DNA from: Moraxella catarrhalis | GTDB lineage: Bacteria; Pseudomonadota; Gammaproteobacteria; Pseudomonadales; Moraxellaceae | NCBI RefSeq assembly: GCF_001632285.1 | Contig: NZ_LWAH01000014.1 | Span: forward strand, 63,127-127,126 | DNA length: 64,000 nt | Direction of reading: 5' to 3' | Part shown: one piece after another, positions 46,023-56,730 of the stretch | Position numbering within the stretch: the stretch's first letter is position 1 | Layout: each line of letters starts with the position of its first letter | The notes under the pieces: generated by a model | Seen by the model: the letters and a program-made list of their open reading frames with translations, nothing else | What the model was told of the DNA's origin: nothing | The model's database searches: none | Program-made: the position numbers and the translations under genes

Positions 46023-46547
46023 ATGAAACACCAAAAACTAAAAGTACAGCCACTTATTTTTTCTTTGTGTTTGGGTCTTTGGTTGACAGGATGTGGCAGC
46101 GATAATTCAACATCCACGCCTGCACCTGTTAATGAAACCCAGCCAAGCACACCAACCAGTGAGCCTGCCCCAGCTCAGCCTGAACCAAGTGTTGAAACTC
46201 AAGCAACACCTGAGACGGCAGAGACCCAAGACGCCCCTGAAGTGGCGGAAGTGACTGAGCCAGTTGATGTTACTACAAGTCATGCACCAGTGGAAGCTGC
46301 ATCTATTGAGGTGGGTAAAGCTCGCTATGAAAAGACTTGTAAAGTATGTCATGATGCAGGCTTGCTTGAAGCACCAAAAATCACTGACAAAGCTGAATGG
46401 CAAAAACGCCTAGATGAAAAAGGTTTGGAAACATTACAGGCGCACTCTGCCAAAGGATTTAACAAGATGCCAGCCCAAGCGATTGGCGATGTAGCAGAAT
46501 CTGAGGTTTATGCGGCGGTTAATTATATACTTGAGCAAGCCAAATAA
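46023..46547 (+). CDS. Cytochrome c5-type lipoprotein
   Basis: A 174-residue protein. Residues 1-24 form a lipoprotein signal with the lipobox LTGC (C24). A flexible linker rich in Pro, Glu and Thr spans about 28-90. The C-terminal domain is a small class I cytochrome c: heme motif C106-K-V-C109-H110 and probable axial M149 (KGFNKMPAQ). It should be held at a membrane in the periplasm and pass electrons, perhaps to a terminal oxidase or reductase. GGAG precedes the ATG. Confidence 0.9.
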   Translation: MKHQKLKVQPLIFSLCLGLWLTGCGSDNSTSTPAPVNETQPSTPTSEPAPAQPEPSVETQATPETAETQDAPEVAEVTEPVDVTTSHAPVEAASIEVGKARYEKTCKVCHDAGLLEAPKITDKAEWQKRLDEKGLETLQAHSAKGFNKMPAQAIGDVAESEVYAAVNYILEQAK

Positions 46548-46779
46548 ACCCCATTGAGTCAATCTAAAACAAGCACATGGTTAATGTTAATCATGTGCTT
46601 TTATGAGAATGCTGACGGCTGAGGCTCTTTTATTTGCGTATCGGTGAGCATTTTTTACCCCTTGTTGATATCATAAAATCAGATAACAAATGATACTAAT
46701 GATTTCATTGGATTTAGAAAAATGGGGAGTAAATGACACCATTAGGATAAGAAAAAGGCTAAAAGCATTAAAAATAAAA

Positions 46780-46806
46780 AGGGTGTCGCACTGAAATGGA
46801 CACCCT
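46780..46806 (-). terminator. Terminator of tRNA-Pro
   Basis: In the minus direction AGGGTGTC pairs with GACACCCT (plus 46780-46787 with 46799-46806) around an 11-base loop, followed by T. It lies 12 bases from the 3' end of the tRNA. Confidence 0.85.
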
Positions 46807-46817
46807 AAAATAATATT

Positions 46818-46894
46818 TGGTCGGAATGATAGGATTTGAACCTACGACCCCTTGCACCCCATGCAAGTGCGCTACCAAGCTGCGCTACATTCCG
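46818..46894 (-). tRNA. tRNA-Pro(GGG)
   Basis: A 77-base tRNA with encoded CCA and discriminator A. Acceptor CGGAATG pairs with CATTCCG. The anticodon stem CTTGC/GCAAG holds loop ATGGGGT, giving anticodon GGG for codons CCC and CCU. The T arm contains GGTTCAAATCC. Confidence 0.94.
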
Positions 46895-46905
46895 TAATCT
46901 TTTAT

Positions 46906-46933
46906 ATTTTAACTGATTTTTGGGAATTTGCAA
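46906..46933 (-). promoter_or_regulatory. Promoter of tRNA-Pro
   Basis: On the minus strand, TTGCAA (plus 46928-46933), a 16-base spacer and TAAAAT (plus 46906-46911), 11 bases before the tRNA. Confidence 0.6.
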
Positions 46934-47022
46934 GATAATTTATAAGTTTTTTGATCTTAAAGTAAAATCATCAAAAAATTATGCCCTATGGCGATTGTAG
47001 ATGTGCTTATCAAAACAAGTGC

Positions 47023-47055
47023 CACACCAAAGGATCATTATTCGCCTTTGGTGTG
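47023..47055. terminator. Hairpin downstream of gatB
   Basis: A perfect 11-bp stem (47023-47033 with 47045-47055), 53 bases past the gatB stop. No T run follows, so it may terminate weakly or protect the mRNA end. Confidence 0.5.
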
Positions 47056-47108
47056 ACATAAAACGAAACTTAAGTACGATGAAATTAAGCTTAGATTTTA
47101 AGCTTAAA

Positions 47109-48581
47109 TTACGCTCCAATCATCTGTTTTAACAACGCATTGACCTGAGCGGGGTTTGCCTTGCCACGGCTTGCTTTCATCACTTGTCCGACCAGTCCAT
47201 TAAAGGCTTTTTCTTTTCCGCCTTTGTATTCATCCACCATGGCTTGGTTATTGGCAAGTACATCGACGATGATGGCTTCAATTGCCCCTGTGTCGGTCTC
47301 TTGTTTTAGTCCTTTTTCGGTGATAATTTCATCAGCACTTTTGTCAGACTCCCACAGATGACCAAACACCTCTTTGGCGATTTTACCGCTGATGGTATCA
47401 TCCAAAATTCGCACAATCAGCCCTGCCAAACGCTTGGCACTGATGGGTGATTGGTCAATGGTCAGCTCATTTTTGTTCAGTGAGCCTGACAGCTCACCCA
47501 TGACCCAGTTTGCTGCGATTTTGGCGTTATTTTTGCCAATGATATCAAGTACTTGCAAGAAATAATCCGACAGTTCACGACTGCCATTTAGTACATTGGC
47601 ATCATAGGCGGTCAAGCCAAATTCATTCACAAATCGCTCTTTGCGTACGCTTGGCAGCTCTGGCATATCGGCACGCACCTTGGCAAGTGTCTCATCTGAT
47701 ATGATGACAGGCAACAGGTCAGGGTCTGGAAAGTAGCGGTAATCATTGGCTTCTTCTTTGGTACGCATGGCACGAGTTTCATCACGCTCAGGGTCATATA
47801 GGCGTGTGGCTTGCACGACTTTTCCGCCGTCTTCGATGACATCAATTTGGCGTTCAATTTCGGATTTAATGGCACGATGAATAAAGCGAAATGAGTTTAG
47901 GTTTTTAAGCTCACAGCGAGTACCAAAGGGCGTGTTTGGCTTGTGTACCGACACATTAATGTCCGCACGGAACGAGCCTTCTGCCATGATGGCATCACTG
48001 ATACCCAGCCATGTAACCAGTTCGTGAATGGTCTTGACATAAGCAACCGCCTCATCAACCGAACGCATGTCAGGTTCAGAGACAATCTCAATGAGCGGCG
48101 TACCTGCACGGTTCAAATCCACACCCGTCATCTGTGGTACAGCATCATGCACCGATTTGCCAGCGTCTTCTTCTAGGTGAGCCCGTGTGATACCAATGCG
48201 TTTGGTGTATTCATCCTTTTGCCCTGCATTGACAAGGATGTCAATATAGCCCTCGCCAACAATGGGATTTGCCATTTGCGTGATTTGATAGCCTTTGGGC
48301 AGGTCAGGATAAAAGTAGTTTTTACGGTCAAAAGTGTTATAAGTACCAAGTTTGGCATTGACACCCATGCCAAATTTTAAGGCACGCTCAATCACGCCTG
48401 CATTTAAGACAGGCAACGCCCCAGGAAAGCCCAAATCTACAATGGTGGCTTGGGTATTTGGTTCTTGCCCAAAGACGGTGGGGGCGTTTGAAAAGATTTT
48501 GCTGTCAGTATTTAATTGGCAATGAATCTCAATACCAATCACAACTTCATAGCCATCAATTAGGGGGGCTTGTTGGGTCAT
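47109..48581 (-). CDS. gatB: Asp/Glu-tRNA amidotransferase subunit B
   Basis: A 490-residue protein with the GatB signature [55 protein letters not shown] and a C-terminal GatB/YqeY tail ([28 protein letters not shown]). It binds and activates misacylated tRNA-Gln or tRNA-Asn for amidation by GatA. It is the last gene of the gatC-gatA-gatB set on the minus strand. Confidence 0.97.
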   Translation of the reverse strand: MTQQAPLIDGYEVVIGIEIHCQLNTDSKIFSNAPTVFGQEPNTQATIVDLGFPGALPVLNAGVIERALKFGMGVNAKLGTYNTFDRKNYFYPDLPKGYQITQMANPIVGEGYIDILVNAGQKDEYTKRIGITRAHLEEDAGKSVHDAVPQMTGVDLNRAGTPLIEIVSEPDMRSVDEAVAYVKTIHELVTWLGISDAIMAEGSFRADINVSVHKPNTPFGTRCELKNLNSFRFIHRAIKSEIERQIDVIEDGGKVVQATRLYDPERDETRAMRTKEEANDYRYFPDPDLLPVIISDETLAKVRADMPELPSVRKERFVNEFGLTAYDANVLNGSRELSDYFLQVLDIIGKNNAKIAANWVMGELSGSLNKNELTIDQSPISAKRLAGLIVRILDDTISGKIAKEVFGHLWESDKSADEIITEKGLKQETDTGAIEAIIVDVLANNQAMVDEYKGGKEKAFNGLVGQVMKASRGKANPAQVNALLKQMIGA

Positions 48582-48647
48582 AATGTGCTCTCTGTATTCA
48601 ATCTATTAATATCATTTCTATTAATATGCTTTATTTGTGCCAAAGCG

Positions 48648-50123
48648 TCAGTCCAAATTTGGCTTATCCTTATGAAATTTGGTATTTGCCTGATAAATAT
48701 GAGCGGTTGTCAATAGTTCGCTCTCTGCCCAGTGTTTGCCGATGAGTTGTAAGCCCACAGGCAAGCCATTTGCTTGTCCAACAGGGTGCGATAGGGCGGG
48801 CAGACCTGCCAAGTTTACGCCGATGGTGTAGACATCACCAAGGTAAATGCTGGCAGGGTCAAGGCTTTCACCCAATTTATAGGCAGCCGTTGGAGCGGTA
48901 GGACTTGCGATGATGTCGCATTTTTCAAATGCCTTTTTAAAATCATCCACGATAAGACGGCGTACCTTTTGGGCTTTGGTGTAATAAGCGTCAAAATAGC
49001 CTGCCGAGAGAGCATAAGTACCCATGATGATGCGGCGTTGCACTTCTTCGCCAAAGCCATCAGAGCGGCTGCGAGTGTATAAGTCGTGTAAGTCTTTGGG
49101 ATTTTCACAGCGATAACCAAAACGCACGCCGTCATAGCGAGATAGGTTTGAGCTGGCCTCAGCGGGGGCGAGCAGATAATAAGTGGCAAGTGTGATGGCA
49201 GGGTCGGTAATGTCCACTTCTACGATTTTTGCCCCCAGTGCTTCATATGTGGCTAGGGCAGCACGAATGGATTTTTCTACTTCATCATCAAGCCCTGCCC
49301 CAAAATACGCCTGTGCTATGCCGATTTTTTTGCCTGCCAAAGGTTTGCCGTCTGTGGCTGTTGCCAAAATGTCCGCCACATAATCCTCACTGGGGCGACT
49401 GATGGATGTGGCGTCTTTGGGGTCATATCCTGTCATCGGGGCGAGCAGGTAGGCACAGTCTAGGGCGGATTTGCCAAAAGCGCCCGCCTGATCAAGGCTT
49501 GAAGCATAAGCAATCATGCCATAGCGAGACACACGCCCATAAGTGGGCTTGATGCCTGTGATGCCACAAAAACTGGCAGGCTGGCGAATAGAACCGCCTG
49601 TATCTGAGCCTGTCGCCACAGGCACAAACCCTGCCGCCACCGCTGCCGCTGAACCCCCTGACGACCCACCTGGCACACGAGTGGTATCCCAAGGGTTATG
49701 CACTGCCCCAAAGTATGAACTTTCATTGTCCGAACCCATGGCAAATTCGTCCATGTTAAGTTTGCCAAGACTCACAAAGCCACTGTTTGCGATGTTGTCA
49801 ACGACCGTTGCATGATAGGGCGAGACGAAGTTGTAGAGCATTTTTGAGCCAGCAGTGGTCAAAACCCCTTTGGTACATAGGTTGTCTTTATGAGCCATTG
49901 GTACGCCCAAAAGTGGACGGTTGTCGCCTTTTGCACGCAGTTTATCGGCAAGTTCGGCTTGGGCTAGGGCATTGTCAAAATCTTTGGTGATGAAGCTGTT
50001 GATTTGACCATCTAAGCGGTTAATGCGATTGGCAAAATGCTCTACCAGTTCATGGCTGCTAAATTGTTTGTTTTTTAGACCGTCTGCTAATTCATGGACG
50101 GATAGGTGGTGTAAATCTGTCAT
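48648..50123 (-). CDS. gatA: Asp/Glu-tRNA amidotransferase subunit A
   Basis: A 491-residue amidase-signature enzyme that frees ammonia from glutamine for GatB. The Ser-cisSer-Lys triad is visible: K in PMAHKDNLC, and the two serines in [16 protein letters not shown] and [15 protein letters not shown]. It lies between gatC and gatB, 66 and 93 bases from them, all on the minus strand. Confidence 0.97.
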   Translation of the reverse strand: MTDLHHLSVHELADGLKNKQFSSHELVEHFANRINRLDGQINSFITKDFDNALAQAELADKLRAKGDNRPLLGVPMAHKDNLCTKGVLTTAGSKMLYNFVSPYHATVVDNIANSGFVSLGKLNMDEFAMGSDNESSYFGAVHNPWDTTRVPGGSSGGSAAAVAAGFVPVATGSDTGGSIRQPASFCGITGIKPTYGRVSRYGMIAYASSLDQAGAFGKSALDCAYLLAPMTGYDPKDATSISRPSEDYVADILATATDGKPLAGKKIGIAQAYFGAGLDDEVEKSIRAALATYEALGAKIVEVDITDPAITLATYYLLAPAEASSNLSRYDGVRFGYRCENPKDLHDLYTRSRSDGFGEEVQRRIIMGTYALSAGYFDAYYTKAQKVRRLIVDDFKKAFEKCDIIASPTAPTAAYKLGESLDPASIYLGDVYTIGVNLAGLPALSHPVGQANGLPVGLQLIGKHWAESELLTTAHIYQANTKFHKDKPNLD

Positions 50124-50216
50124 AAAATGCCTTTTTTATGTTGAATTTTGTTTTATTTAAATGTTAAATCCAGATGGGGTCTAAAAACATACTGCCATTT
50201 TTTAGACCATGCCTTG

Positions 50217-50504
50217 TTATTCAATCACCTGTGGCACCAAATATAACCCATCTTGCACCATAGGGGCAACCGCTTGAAAACCGTCTCGGCCAATGTCAGA
50301 ATTGGCAATGTCGGCACGCAGCTCATTACAAGCTTCGTGGATATTTGCCAAAGGCTTGATATTATCAGTGTTTACGCCATCTAATATGTCCATCATGGCT
50401 AGGATTTTATCCAAATTGCCTGCATAGTTTTGGGCGGTTTTTTCATCAAGAGCAAGGCGTGATAAATTTGCACAGTCCAAAATGTCTTCGGTGGTGATGG
50501 TCAT
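50217..50504 (-). CDS. gatC: Asp/Glu-tRNA amidotransferase subunit C
   Basis: A 95-residue protein that wraps around GatA and GatB and stabilises the complex. ILDCANLSRLALDEKTAQNY, LDKILAMMDILDGVNTDNIK and the final RADIANSDIGRDGFQAVAPM, VQDGLYLVPQVIE are typical of GatC. It is the first gene of gatCAB; cells with this complex often lack an asparaginyl- or glutaminyl-tRNA synthetase, which this window cannot show. Confidence 0.94.
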   Translation of the reverse strand: MTITTEDILDCANLSRLALDEKTAQNYAGNLDKILAMMDILDGVNTDNIKPLANIHEACNELRADIANSDIGRDGFQAVAPMVQDGLYLVPQVIE

Positions 50505-50761
50505 GAATGCTCCTAAAAATCATACAAATTTGTTTAAATTGATCAGTAAGCAGATAAGTCATGCTTTTATGGATTGGTTGTGATCTCACGCCATCGCATG
50601 CCACGAAAAGCCAATCGCACTAAACTGAATTTGATTTGTCTTATAAAGTTAACGACATAAAGCCTAATAAAATGGTTAATTGTACCATAGCTTGAAACAG
50701 GCACAAAACAAACTTTTAAATCTGAGCGGTTTTTACTTATAAATATTTATCAGTGAGCCAT

Positions 50762-50790
50762 TTGACCAAGCTGGTCAAAAAGCGGATAAT
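50762..50790 (+). promoter_or_regulatory. maf promoter with overlapping palindrome
   Basis: TTGACC (50762-50767), a 17-base spacer and GATAAT (50785-50790), 30 bases before the start codon. TTTGACC (50761-50767) and GGTCAAA (50773-50779) form a 7-bp inverted repeat over the -35. The remaining gatC-maf gap (50505-50760) shows nothing else. Confidence 0.6.
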
Positions 50791-50820
50791 GCGTTTGTTG
50801 TCTACTATCTTAAACCGATT

Positions 50821-51432
50821 ATGAATGATATAAAAACTTTGCCGATTGTGTTGGCATCCACATCACCAAGACGCCAAGAGCTGCTTTTGGCTGCAGGCGT
50901 GAAATTTGTTGTAAACGCAGTTGAGATTGATGAGTCTTGGCAAGCCAAAGAGGCACCAACAGACTATATTAATCGCATGGTGCTGACCAAGGCACAGCAA
51001 GCAGCCCTGAACAGCCATTTGCCAGATAAGTGCCTTTTGATCACCGCAGACACCATTGGCGTGATTGATGATTTGGTACTGACCAAGCCCAAAGATCAGG
51101 CGGATGCATATCGTATGTGGCAGATGCTTTCAGATACATCACATGAGATTTGGACGGCAGTGTGTATTAGCGTGATTGATGCAAGTCAAATTGTTGACCA
51201 AGCAGTCATTTGTGAGTGTACCAAAGTAACTTTTGTTAAAATCACCCAAGCGATGATGGCAACTTATTGGGCAAGCGGCGAACCACAGGATAAGGCAGTT
51301 GCTTACGCCATTCAGGGCGGTGCGATGGCTTGGGTGCTATCGATTGATGGCAGTTATACCAATGTTGTTGGATTGCCATTAGCACAGACATTGGCTTTGA
51401 TTGATAAAATGGCTTTACAAACAGTCAATTAG
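50821..51432 (+). CDS. maf: Maf nucleoside triphosphate pyrophosphatase (dTTP/UTP type)
   Basis: A 203-residue protein with the Maf motifs IVLASTSPRRQELLLAAGV, VEIDESWQAKEAP, LLITADTIGVIDD and YAIQGGAMAWVLSIDGSYTN, followed by VVGLPLAQT. Maf proteins hydrolyse dTTP, UTP and modified nucleotides, protecting nucleic acids. The next gene is rng; the yhdE-rng pair also occurs in E. coli. Confidence 0.92.
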   Translation: MNDIKTLPIVLASTSPRRQELLLAAGVKFVVNAVEIDESWQAKEAPTDYINRMVLTKAQQAALNSHLPDKCLLITADTIGVIDDLVLTKPKDQADAYRMWQMLSDTSHEIWTAVCISVIDASQIVDQAVICECTKVTFVKITQAMMATYWASGEPQDKAVAYAIQGGAMAWVLSIDGSYTNVVGLPLAQTLALIDKMALQTVN

Positions 51433-51620
51433 CCCCATTTTGTTCATTGATTGTATTGACCAATGCATTTATATATGACGATGTTTAAATTGCATAGACT
51501 GATATCAGATTTATGAAATCAATAAACTCATCTAAGGGGCATTAAACTTGCACATTAAGAAAATATCACTTACCATAAGTATCAGATAAAGATTACCAAG
51601 TTATAAATAAAGAGTAAATA

Positions 51621-53249
51621 ATGTCAGAAGAATTATTAATTAATTATACACCCATGGAGTCACGCATGGCGGTGCTGACCGATGGCGTTACCAGTGAAAT
51701 TTTGATTGAACGCCACCAAAAATTGGGTTTGGTTGGCAATATTTATTTGGGTACTGTGGCGCGAGTTTTGCCGGGTATGCAGGCAGCGTTTGTGGATATT
51801 GGACAAGCCAGAACTGCATTTTTACATGCCAATGATATGCAAAAACCCAAGCGTAGTAGCGACAGCTTAGACGAAGCACCACCAGCACCGATTACACAGC
51901 TTCGCATCGCACATCAAAGTAACGCTTCTCAAGATGAGCGTGCTGAGCAAAATGGGTATAGCTCAGCCATCGATATCCAAAGACCTGCTTTACCCAAAAA
52001 ACCTGAGTCACCAAACGCTGAATTAATTCAATATCGCCTAAGAGAAGGCGATAAAATTTTGGTGCAAGTCGTCAAAGATGAACTTGGTACAAAAGGTGCT
52101 CGCCTGACGACGAACATCTCTTTACCATCTCGTTATTTGGTGTATTTACCTACAAATGATGAGTATGTTGGGGTATCGATACGCATCGAAGAAACTGAAG
52201 AGCGGACACGATTAAAAGACATTCTGACGCAACTTATGCAAAACGCCAACTTAAAAGGCGGACTGATTGCACGCACTGCCGCTGAGGAGATGAGTGAGTC
52301 TAAGCTTAAAGAGGACATTTATTATTTATTACAACTTTGGCAAACCATCATCGCACGCCAAGCAGCGACACGGTTACATTCCAATAAACGCAGTGAGTTG
52401 ATTTACCAAGAGCTATCATTGCCGCTTCGGTGTATCCGTGATTTGGTTAATGAAAAAACAACCAAAGTGCTGATTGATAATGAGATGATGTATCATGAGG
52501 TAGCACATTTTGCCCAAGAGTTTGTACCTTTCATTGCACCGATGGTGACGCATTATGCAGGCGAGACTCCTTTATTTGATTTATATCGTGTCGAAGAAGA
52601 TCTGCAAAATGCCCTAAAACGCCGTGTTGAGCTTAAATCAGGTGGCTATTTAATCATTGACCAAACCGAAGCGATGACAACTATTGATGTCAATACAGGT
52701 TCTTATGTTGGCGCACGCTGTTTGGAGGATACGGTTTATAAAACCAACCTAGAGGCAACACATGCCATCGCTCGCCAAATTCGTCTGCGAAACCTTGGTG
52801 GTATCATTATTCTTGACTTTATCGATATGTCCGAAGAGGTGCACAGAGCCGATGTACTAGCAAGCTTACAAGAGCAGCTCACCCATGACTATGCCAAAAC
52901 GAATATCACTCAAGTCAGCGAGCTTGGTTTGGTAGAGATGACACGCAAGCGTACCAAAGAATCACTGCCACAACAGCTGTGTGAGCCTTGTCCTGTCTGT
53001 GATGGCAAAGGCTATATTAAGACTGCAGAAACGGTATGCTTTGAGATATTTCGTGAAATCATGCGCTATGGACGCACCTTTAATAAGCCTAAACAATTTA
53101 CCGTCATCGCTCATTCAAGCGTGATTGATATGATGCTATCTAGCGAAGCTGGTACAGTGGCAGACTTAGAATATTTGATTGGCAAACCCATTTGTTTTGA
53201 GATTGAAAACTTTTTCACGCCCGAGCAGTACAACATTGCACTTGATTAA
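51621..53249 (+). CDS. rng: Ribonuclease G
   Basis: A 542-residue RNase E/G-family endonuclease that matures the 5' end of 16S rRNA. The S1 part (GNIYLGTVARVLPGMQAAFV, DIGQARTAFLHAND), catalytic DVN motif (MTTIDVNTGSYVG with IIILDFIDM) and zinc-link CPVCDGKGY are present. It lacks the long C-terminal scaffold of RNase E. It is about 50 residues longer than E. coli RNase G because of a polar insertion (about residues 75-135) within the S1 region. Confidence 0.95.
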   Translation: MSEELLINYTPMESRMAVLTDGVTSEILIERHQKLGLVGNIYLGTVARVLPGMQAAFVDIGQARTAFLHANDMQKPKRSSDSLDEAPPAPITQLRIAHQSNASQDERAEQNGYSSAIDIQRPALPKKPESPNAELIQYRLREGDKILVQVVKDELGTKGARLTTNISLPSRYLVYLPTNDEYVGVSIRIEETEERTRLKDILTQLMQNANLKGGLIARTAAEEMSESKLKEDIYYLLQLWQTIIARQAATRLHSNKRSELIYQELSLPLRCIRDLVNEKTTKVLIDNEMMYHEVAHFAQEFVPFIAPMVTHYAGETPLFDLYRVEEDLQNALKRRVELKSGGYLIIDQTEAMTTIDVNTGSYVGARCLEDTVYKTNLEATHAIARQIRLRNLGGIIILDFIDMSEEVHRADVLASLQEQLTHDYAKTNITQVSELGLVEMTRKRTKESLPQQLCEPCPVCDGKGYIKTAETVCFEIFREIMRYGRTFNKPKQFTVIAHSSVIDMMLSSEAGTVADLEYLIGKPICFEIENFFTPEQYNIALD

Positions 53250-53344
53250 CATTCACTGTTGATTTTCTTGATGAATTTTTGGTTATTGAAGACCAATTTA
53301 TCAGTCAAATTTAAGAAAAATTAGCAAAAAGTCTCATATATACC

Positions 53345-53372
53345 TTGCATTGATAAATTTTTCGTGTATAAT
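53345..53372 (+). promoter_or_regulatory. S10 operon promoter
   Basis: TTGCAT (53345-53350), a 16-base spacer and TATAAT (53367-53372), about 275 bases before rpsJ. The same hexamers recur at the rpsQ-rplN promoter. Confidence 0.75.
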
Positions 53373-53378
53373 AGACAA

Positions 53379-53649
53379 ATCATTTGAACTGTGTTGCACT
53401 TTTTGCAAAGAATGTGAAAAGTTTACTTCAACAATGAACCTTGTTCAACTCAAAGGAAGTACTAAGCAACGCCACAGCCAAAGCATCGTTTTTGGCACTA
53501 TTGAACAAACACCCCTGCTACCTTGCTTTTGACATACGGTTGGCAGGGATAAGATTATTTTGCTTTTTATAATTCGAAAGTAAATTTTAACGGTTTAACT
53601 TTCATTCATTGATGAAAGTTTAAAAGCACTTAATTAGGAGCTTGTTGGC
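53379..53649 (+). promoter_or_regulatory. Structured S10 operon leader
   Basis: The leader of about 270 bases has no credible gene. Hairpins: GCCAAA/TTTGGC (53477-53482 with 53491-53496), a larger bulged stem CCCTGC..ACC with GGT..GCAGGG (53513-53522 with 53538-53548) followed by T-rich sequence, and a perfect 9-bp stem (53597-53605 with 53612-53620) just before the ribosome binding site. In E. coli the L4 protein controls this operon through such a leader. Confidence 0.6.
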
Positions 53650-53961
53650 ATGGCTAACCAGAGAATCCGTATCCGACTAAAATCGTTCGACCATCGTCTG
53701 ATTGACCAGTCGGCACAAGAGATTGTCGATACTGCAAAGCGTACAGGTGCACAAGTTTGCGGTCCTGTACCGTTGCCGACTCGTATTGAGCGGTTCAACG
53801 TATTGACATCACCACACGTCAACAAAGACGCTCGTGACCAGTACGAAATTCGCACCCATAAGCGTATGATTGACATCGTGCAACCAACAGATAAGACTGT
53901 TGATGCATTGATGAAGCTGGATCTAGCAGCTGGTGTTGATGTTCAGATCGCTTTGGGCTAA
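53650..53961 (+). CDS. rpsJ: Small ribosomal subunit protein uS10
   Basis: A 103-residue protein ([52 protein letters not shown]). Besides its ribosomal role it works as NusE in transcription antitermination with NusB. It is the first gene of the cluster; AGGAG at 53635 precedes the ATG. Confidence 0.98.
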   Translation: MANQRIRIRLKSFDHRLIDQSAQEIVDTAKRTGAQVCGPVPLPTRIERFNVLTSPHVNKDARDQYEIRTHKRMIDIVQPTDKTVDALMKLDLAAGVDVQIALG

Positions 53962-54013
53962 TGAACATAAGTCTGGTTTGAACTATTAAACTATTAATAT
54001 AAAGAGGTCTAAA

Positions 54014-54652
54014 ATGGCGATTGGTTTAGTCGGTAAAAAATGCGGCATGACCCGAGTCTTCACTGAAGCAGGCGTTTCTATTCCTGTCACAGTGGTTGAG
54101 GTTGATGCCAACCGCATCTCGCAAATCAAAACAGTAGACACCGATGGCTATAACGCAATCCAAATCACCACAGGTGAGCGTCGTGACAGCCGTGTGACTG
54201 CTGCTCAAAAAGGACACTTCGCAAAAGCTGGCGTTGCTGCTGGTCGTGGTGTTTGGGAATTCCGTGCAGAAGAAAGCGATTTAGAAGGTCGTGAAATCGG
54301 CGGTAATATCCTAGCTGATATCTTTGAAGTTGGTCAGTTGGTCGATGTGACTGGTCAAAGCAAGGGTAAAGGTTTCCAAGGTGGTGTGAAGCGTCATAAC
54401 TTCCGCACTCAAGATGCAACCCACGGTAACTCTGTTTCTCACCGTGTTTTGGGTTCTACAGGTCAAAACCAAACCCCAGGTCGTGTATTTAAAGGCAAAA
54501 AAATGCCAGGTCAAATGGGTAATAAACGAGTTACTGTTCAAGGCTTGGAAATCGTTTCTGTTGACGCCGAAAAAGGTGTACTGGTCATCAAAGGTGCTGT
54601 TCCAGGTGCTAATGGTGGCGATGTTATCGTACGCCCATCAGTCAAAGCCTAG
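54014..54652 (+). CDS. rplC: Large ribosomal subunit protein uL3
   Basis: A 212-residue protein ([60 protein letters not shown]). It is an early assembly protein near the peptidyl transferase centre. The conserved glutamine in [17 protein letters not shown] is the residue methylated by PrmB in E. coli. Confidence 0.98.
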   Translation: MAIGLVGKKCGMTRVFTEAGVSIPVTVVEVDANRISQIKTVDTDGYNAIQITTGERRDSRVTAAQKGHFAKAGVAAGRGVWEFRAEESDLEGREIGGNILADIFEVGQLVDVTGQSKGKGFQGGVKRHNFRTQDATHGNSVSHRVLGSTGQNQTPGRVFKGKKMPGQMGNKRVTVQGLEIVSVDAEKGVLVIKGAVPGANGGDVIVRPSVKA

Positions 54653-54666
54653 TAAAGGGGATTAAC

Positions 54667-55269
54667 GTGAATTTAAAAACTGTTACAGGTGCAGCGGTTG
54701 AACTATCAGAGATCACTTTTGGTCGTGAGTTTAACGAAGCCTTGGTACACCAAGTCGTAACTGCTTACCTAGCTGGTGCTCGTCAAGGTACTCGTGCTCA
54801 AAAAACTCGTGGTGAAGTTTCTGGTGGTGGTAAAAAACCATGGCGTCAAAAAGGTACTGGTCGTGCTCGTGCAGGCTCTATCCGTAGCCCTATTTGGGTT
54901 GGTGGTGGTCGTGCATTTGCTGCCAAACCACAAGATTGGTCTCAAAAAGTAAACCGCAAAATGTATCGTGGTGCAATGCAGTGCATTTTGGCGGAATTGG
55001 TTCGTCAAGAGCGTTTGGTTTTGGTTGATGACATCGCTGTATCAGCACCAAAAACCAAAGAGCTTATCGCTAAGCTGGCTGAACTGAATGCCCCACGCGC
55101 ATTGATCGTAACTCATGAAGTTGACGAAAACTTGTACTTGGCTGCACGCAATATCCCATATGTGAATGTATTGGGTACTCGTGAAGTTGATCCAGTAAGC
55201 TTGGTTTCTTTTGACAAAGTGATTATGACTGTTGAAGCAGCCAAACAATTTGAGGAGACACTTGCATGA
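54667..55269 (+). CDS. rplD: Large ribosomal subunit protein uL4
   Basis: A 200-residue protein ([35 protein letters not shown]). Its loop lines the peptide exit tunnel. In E. coli it represses its own operon through the leader RNA, consistent with the structured leader at 53379-53649. The start is GTG at 54667, after AAAGGGG. Confidence 0.97.
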   Translation: MNLKTVTGAAVELSEITFGREFNEALVHQVVTAYLAGARQGTRAQKTRGEVSGGGKKPWRQKGTGRARAGSIRSPIWVGGGRAFAAKPQDWSQKVNRKMYRGAMQCILAELVRQERLVLVDDIAVSAPKTKELIAKLAELNAPRALIVTHEVDENLYLAARNIPYVNVLGTREVDPVSLVSFDKVIMTVEAAKQFEETLA

Positions 55270-55595
55270 GCAACGCAAGACTATATCAGGTACTAAAAGC
55301 ACCTGTATTTTCAGAAAAATCTCAGCGTCTGGGCGACACTCTTGGTGTGCAAGTTTTCAAAGTTGATAGCACTGCAACCAAGCGCGAAATCAAACAAGCT
55401 GTTGAGCTGATGTTTGAAGGTGTTGAAGTTGTCAAAGTAAACACACTTAATACCAAAGGCAAAACCAAGCGTTTTGGCCGTGTTGTTGGTAAGCGTTCTG
55501 ACGTGAAAAAAGCGTATGTAACCTTAAAAGCTGGTTCAGACGTACAAATCGGTGCTGGTGAAGAAGCCACTGGCGAAACAGCGACTAACGAATAA
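55266..55595 (+). CDS. rplW: Large ribosomal subunit protein uL23
   Basis: A 109-residue protein ([58 protein letters not shown]). It sits at the tunnel exit and docks trigger factor and SRP. The start overlaps the rplD stop by four bases. A C-terminal tail of about ten residues is rich in Glu, Ala and Thr. Confidence 0.97.
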   Translation: MSNARLYQVLKAPVFSEKSQRLGDTLGVQVFKVDSTATKREIKQAVELMFEGVEVVKVNTLNTKGKTKRFGRVVGKRSDVKKAYVTLKAGSDVQIGAGEEATGETATNE

Positions 55596-55605
55596 GGAAT
55601 AAAAA

Positions 55606-56433
55606 ATGCCTATCGTAAAAGCAAAACCAACCTCACCAGGTCGCCGCTTTGTTGAAAAAGTTGTGCATCCACACCTTTATAAAGGTCGTCCTTATGCACC
55701 ACTTGTTGAATCAAAAGCTAAAACTGGTGGCCGTAACAATAATGGCCGTATCACCACCCGCCATATCGGTGGTGGTCATAAGCAGCATTATCGCTTAATT
55801 GATTTTAAACGCAATAAAGATGGTATTCCAGCTGTTGTTGAGCGTATTGAATATGATCCTAACCGTACAGCACATATTGCTCTTTTGAAGTATGCAGATG
55901 GTGAGCGTCGTTACATTATTGCACCTAAGAAATTAAGTGTTGGCGATCAGGTTCAATCTGGAGAAGGTTCTCCTATCCGTCCAGGCAACTGCTTACCATT
56001 GAAAAATATCCCTGTCGGTACAGTAATTCATAATATTGAACTTAAAATTGGCAAAGGCGCTCAAATTGCTCGCTCTGCTGGTGCAGCGGTTCAGTTATTG
56101 GGTCGTGATGGTGCTTATGTCATCGTGCGTTTGCGTTCAGGTGAGACTCGCCGTATTCATGCTAATTGCCGTGCGGTTATTGGTGAAGTATCTAACACTG
56201 AAAATAACCTAAAATCACTAGGTAAAGCAGGTGCAGCACGCTGGCGTGGTGTTCGTCCTACCGTTCGTGGTACAGCAATGAACCCAATTGACCACCCACA
56301 CGGTGGTGGTGAGGGTCGCAACTTCGGTAAACACCCAACCAGCCCATGGGGTCAGAAAGCTAAGGGTCTTAAGACTCGTTCTAACAAGCGTACTGACAGT
56401 ATGATTATCCGTCGCCGTCGTGCCAAGAAATAA
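55606..56433 (+). CDS. rplB: Large ribosomal subunit protein uL2
   Basis: A 275-residue protein ([58 protein letters not shown]). The conserved histidine in DHPHGGG lies near the peptidyl transferase centre and helps join the subunits. The ribosome binding site AAGGA lies ten bases before the ATG. Confidence 0.98.
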   Translation: MPIVKAKPTSPGRRFVEKVVHPHLYKGRPYAPLVESKAKTGGRNNNGRITTRHIGGGHKQHYRLIDFKRNKDGIPAVVERIEYDPNRTAHIALLKYADGERRYIIAPKKLSVGDQVQSGEGSPIRPGNCLPLKNIPVGTVIHNIELKIGKGAQIARSAGAAVQLLGRDGAYVIVRLRSGETRRIHANCRAVIGEVSNTENNLKSLGKAGAARWRGVRPTVRGTAMNPIDHPHGGGEGRNFGKHPTSPWGQKAKGLKTRSNKRTDSMIIRRRRAKK

Positions 56434-56445
56434 AGGAAAAGTTTC

Positions 56446-56721
56446 ATGCCTCGTTCATTGAAAAAAGGTCCATTTATCGATGCGCATTTGTTTGCTAAGG
56501 TTGAAAATGCTCTAGAAAGCAACAGCCGCAAACCGATCAAAACTTGGTCACGTCGCTCGATGATTCTACCTCAAATGGTAGGTCTAACCATCTCAGTTCA
56601 TAATGGTCGCACTCATGTGCCAGTTATTGTAAGTGAACAGATGGTTGGTCATAAACTCGGTGAATTCGCCCCGACCCGTTCTTATCGTGGTCATGGCGTT
56701 GATAAGAAATCTAAAAGATAA
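56446..56721 (+). CDS. rpsS: Small ribosomal subunit protein uS19
   Basis: A 91-residue protein ([60 protein letters not shown]) located in the 30S head. It follows rplB by 12 bases. Confidence 0.98.
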   Translation: MPRSLKKGPFIDAHLFAKVENALESNSRKPIKTWSRRSMILPQMVGLTISVHNGRTHVPVIVSEQMVGHKLGEFAPTRSYRGHGVDKKSKR

Positions 56722-56730
56722 GGTGCTACC

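Noticed and set aside
53350..53532. Possible 60-residue leader peptide before rpsJ
   Set aside because: The ATG lies upstream of the probable transcription start and has no ribosome binding site.
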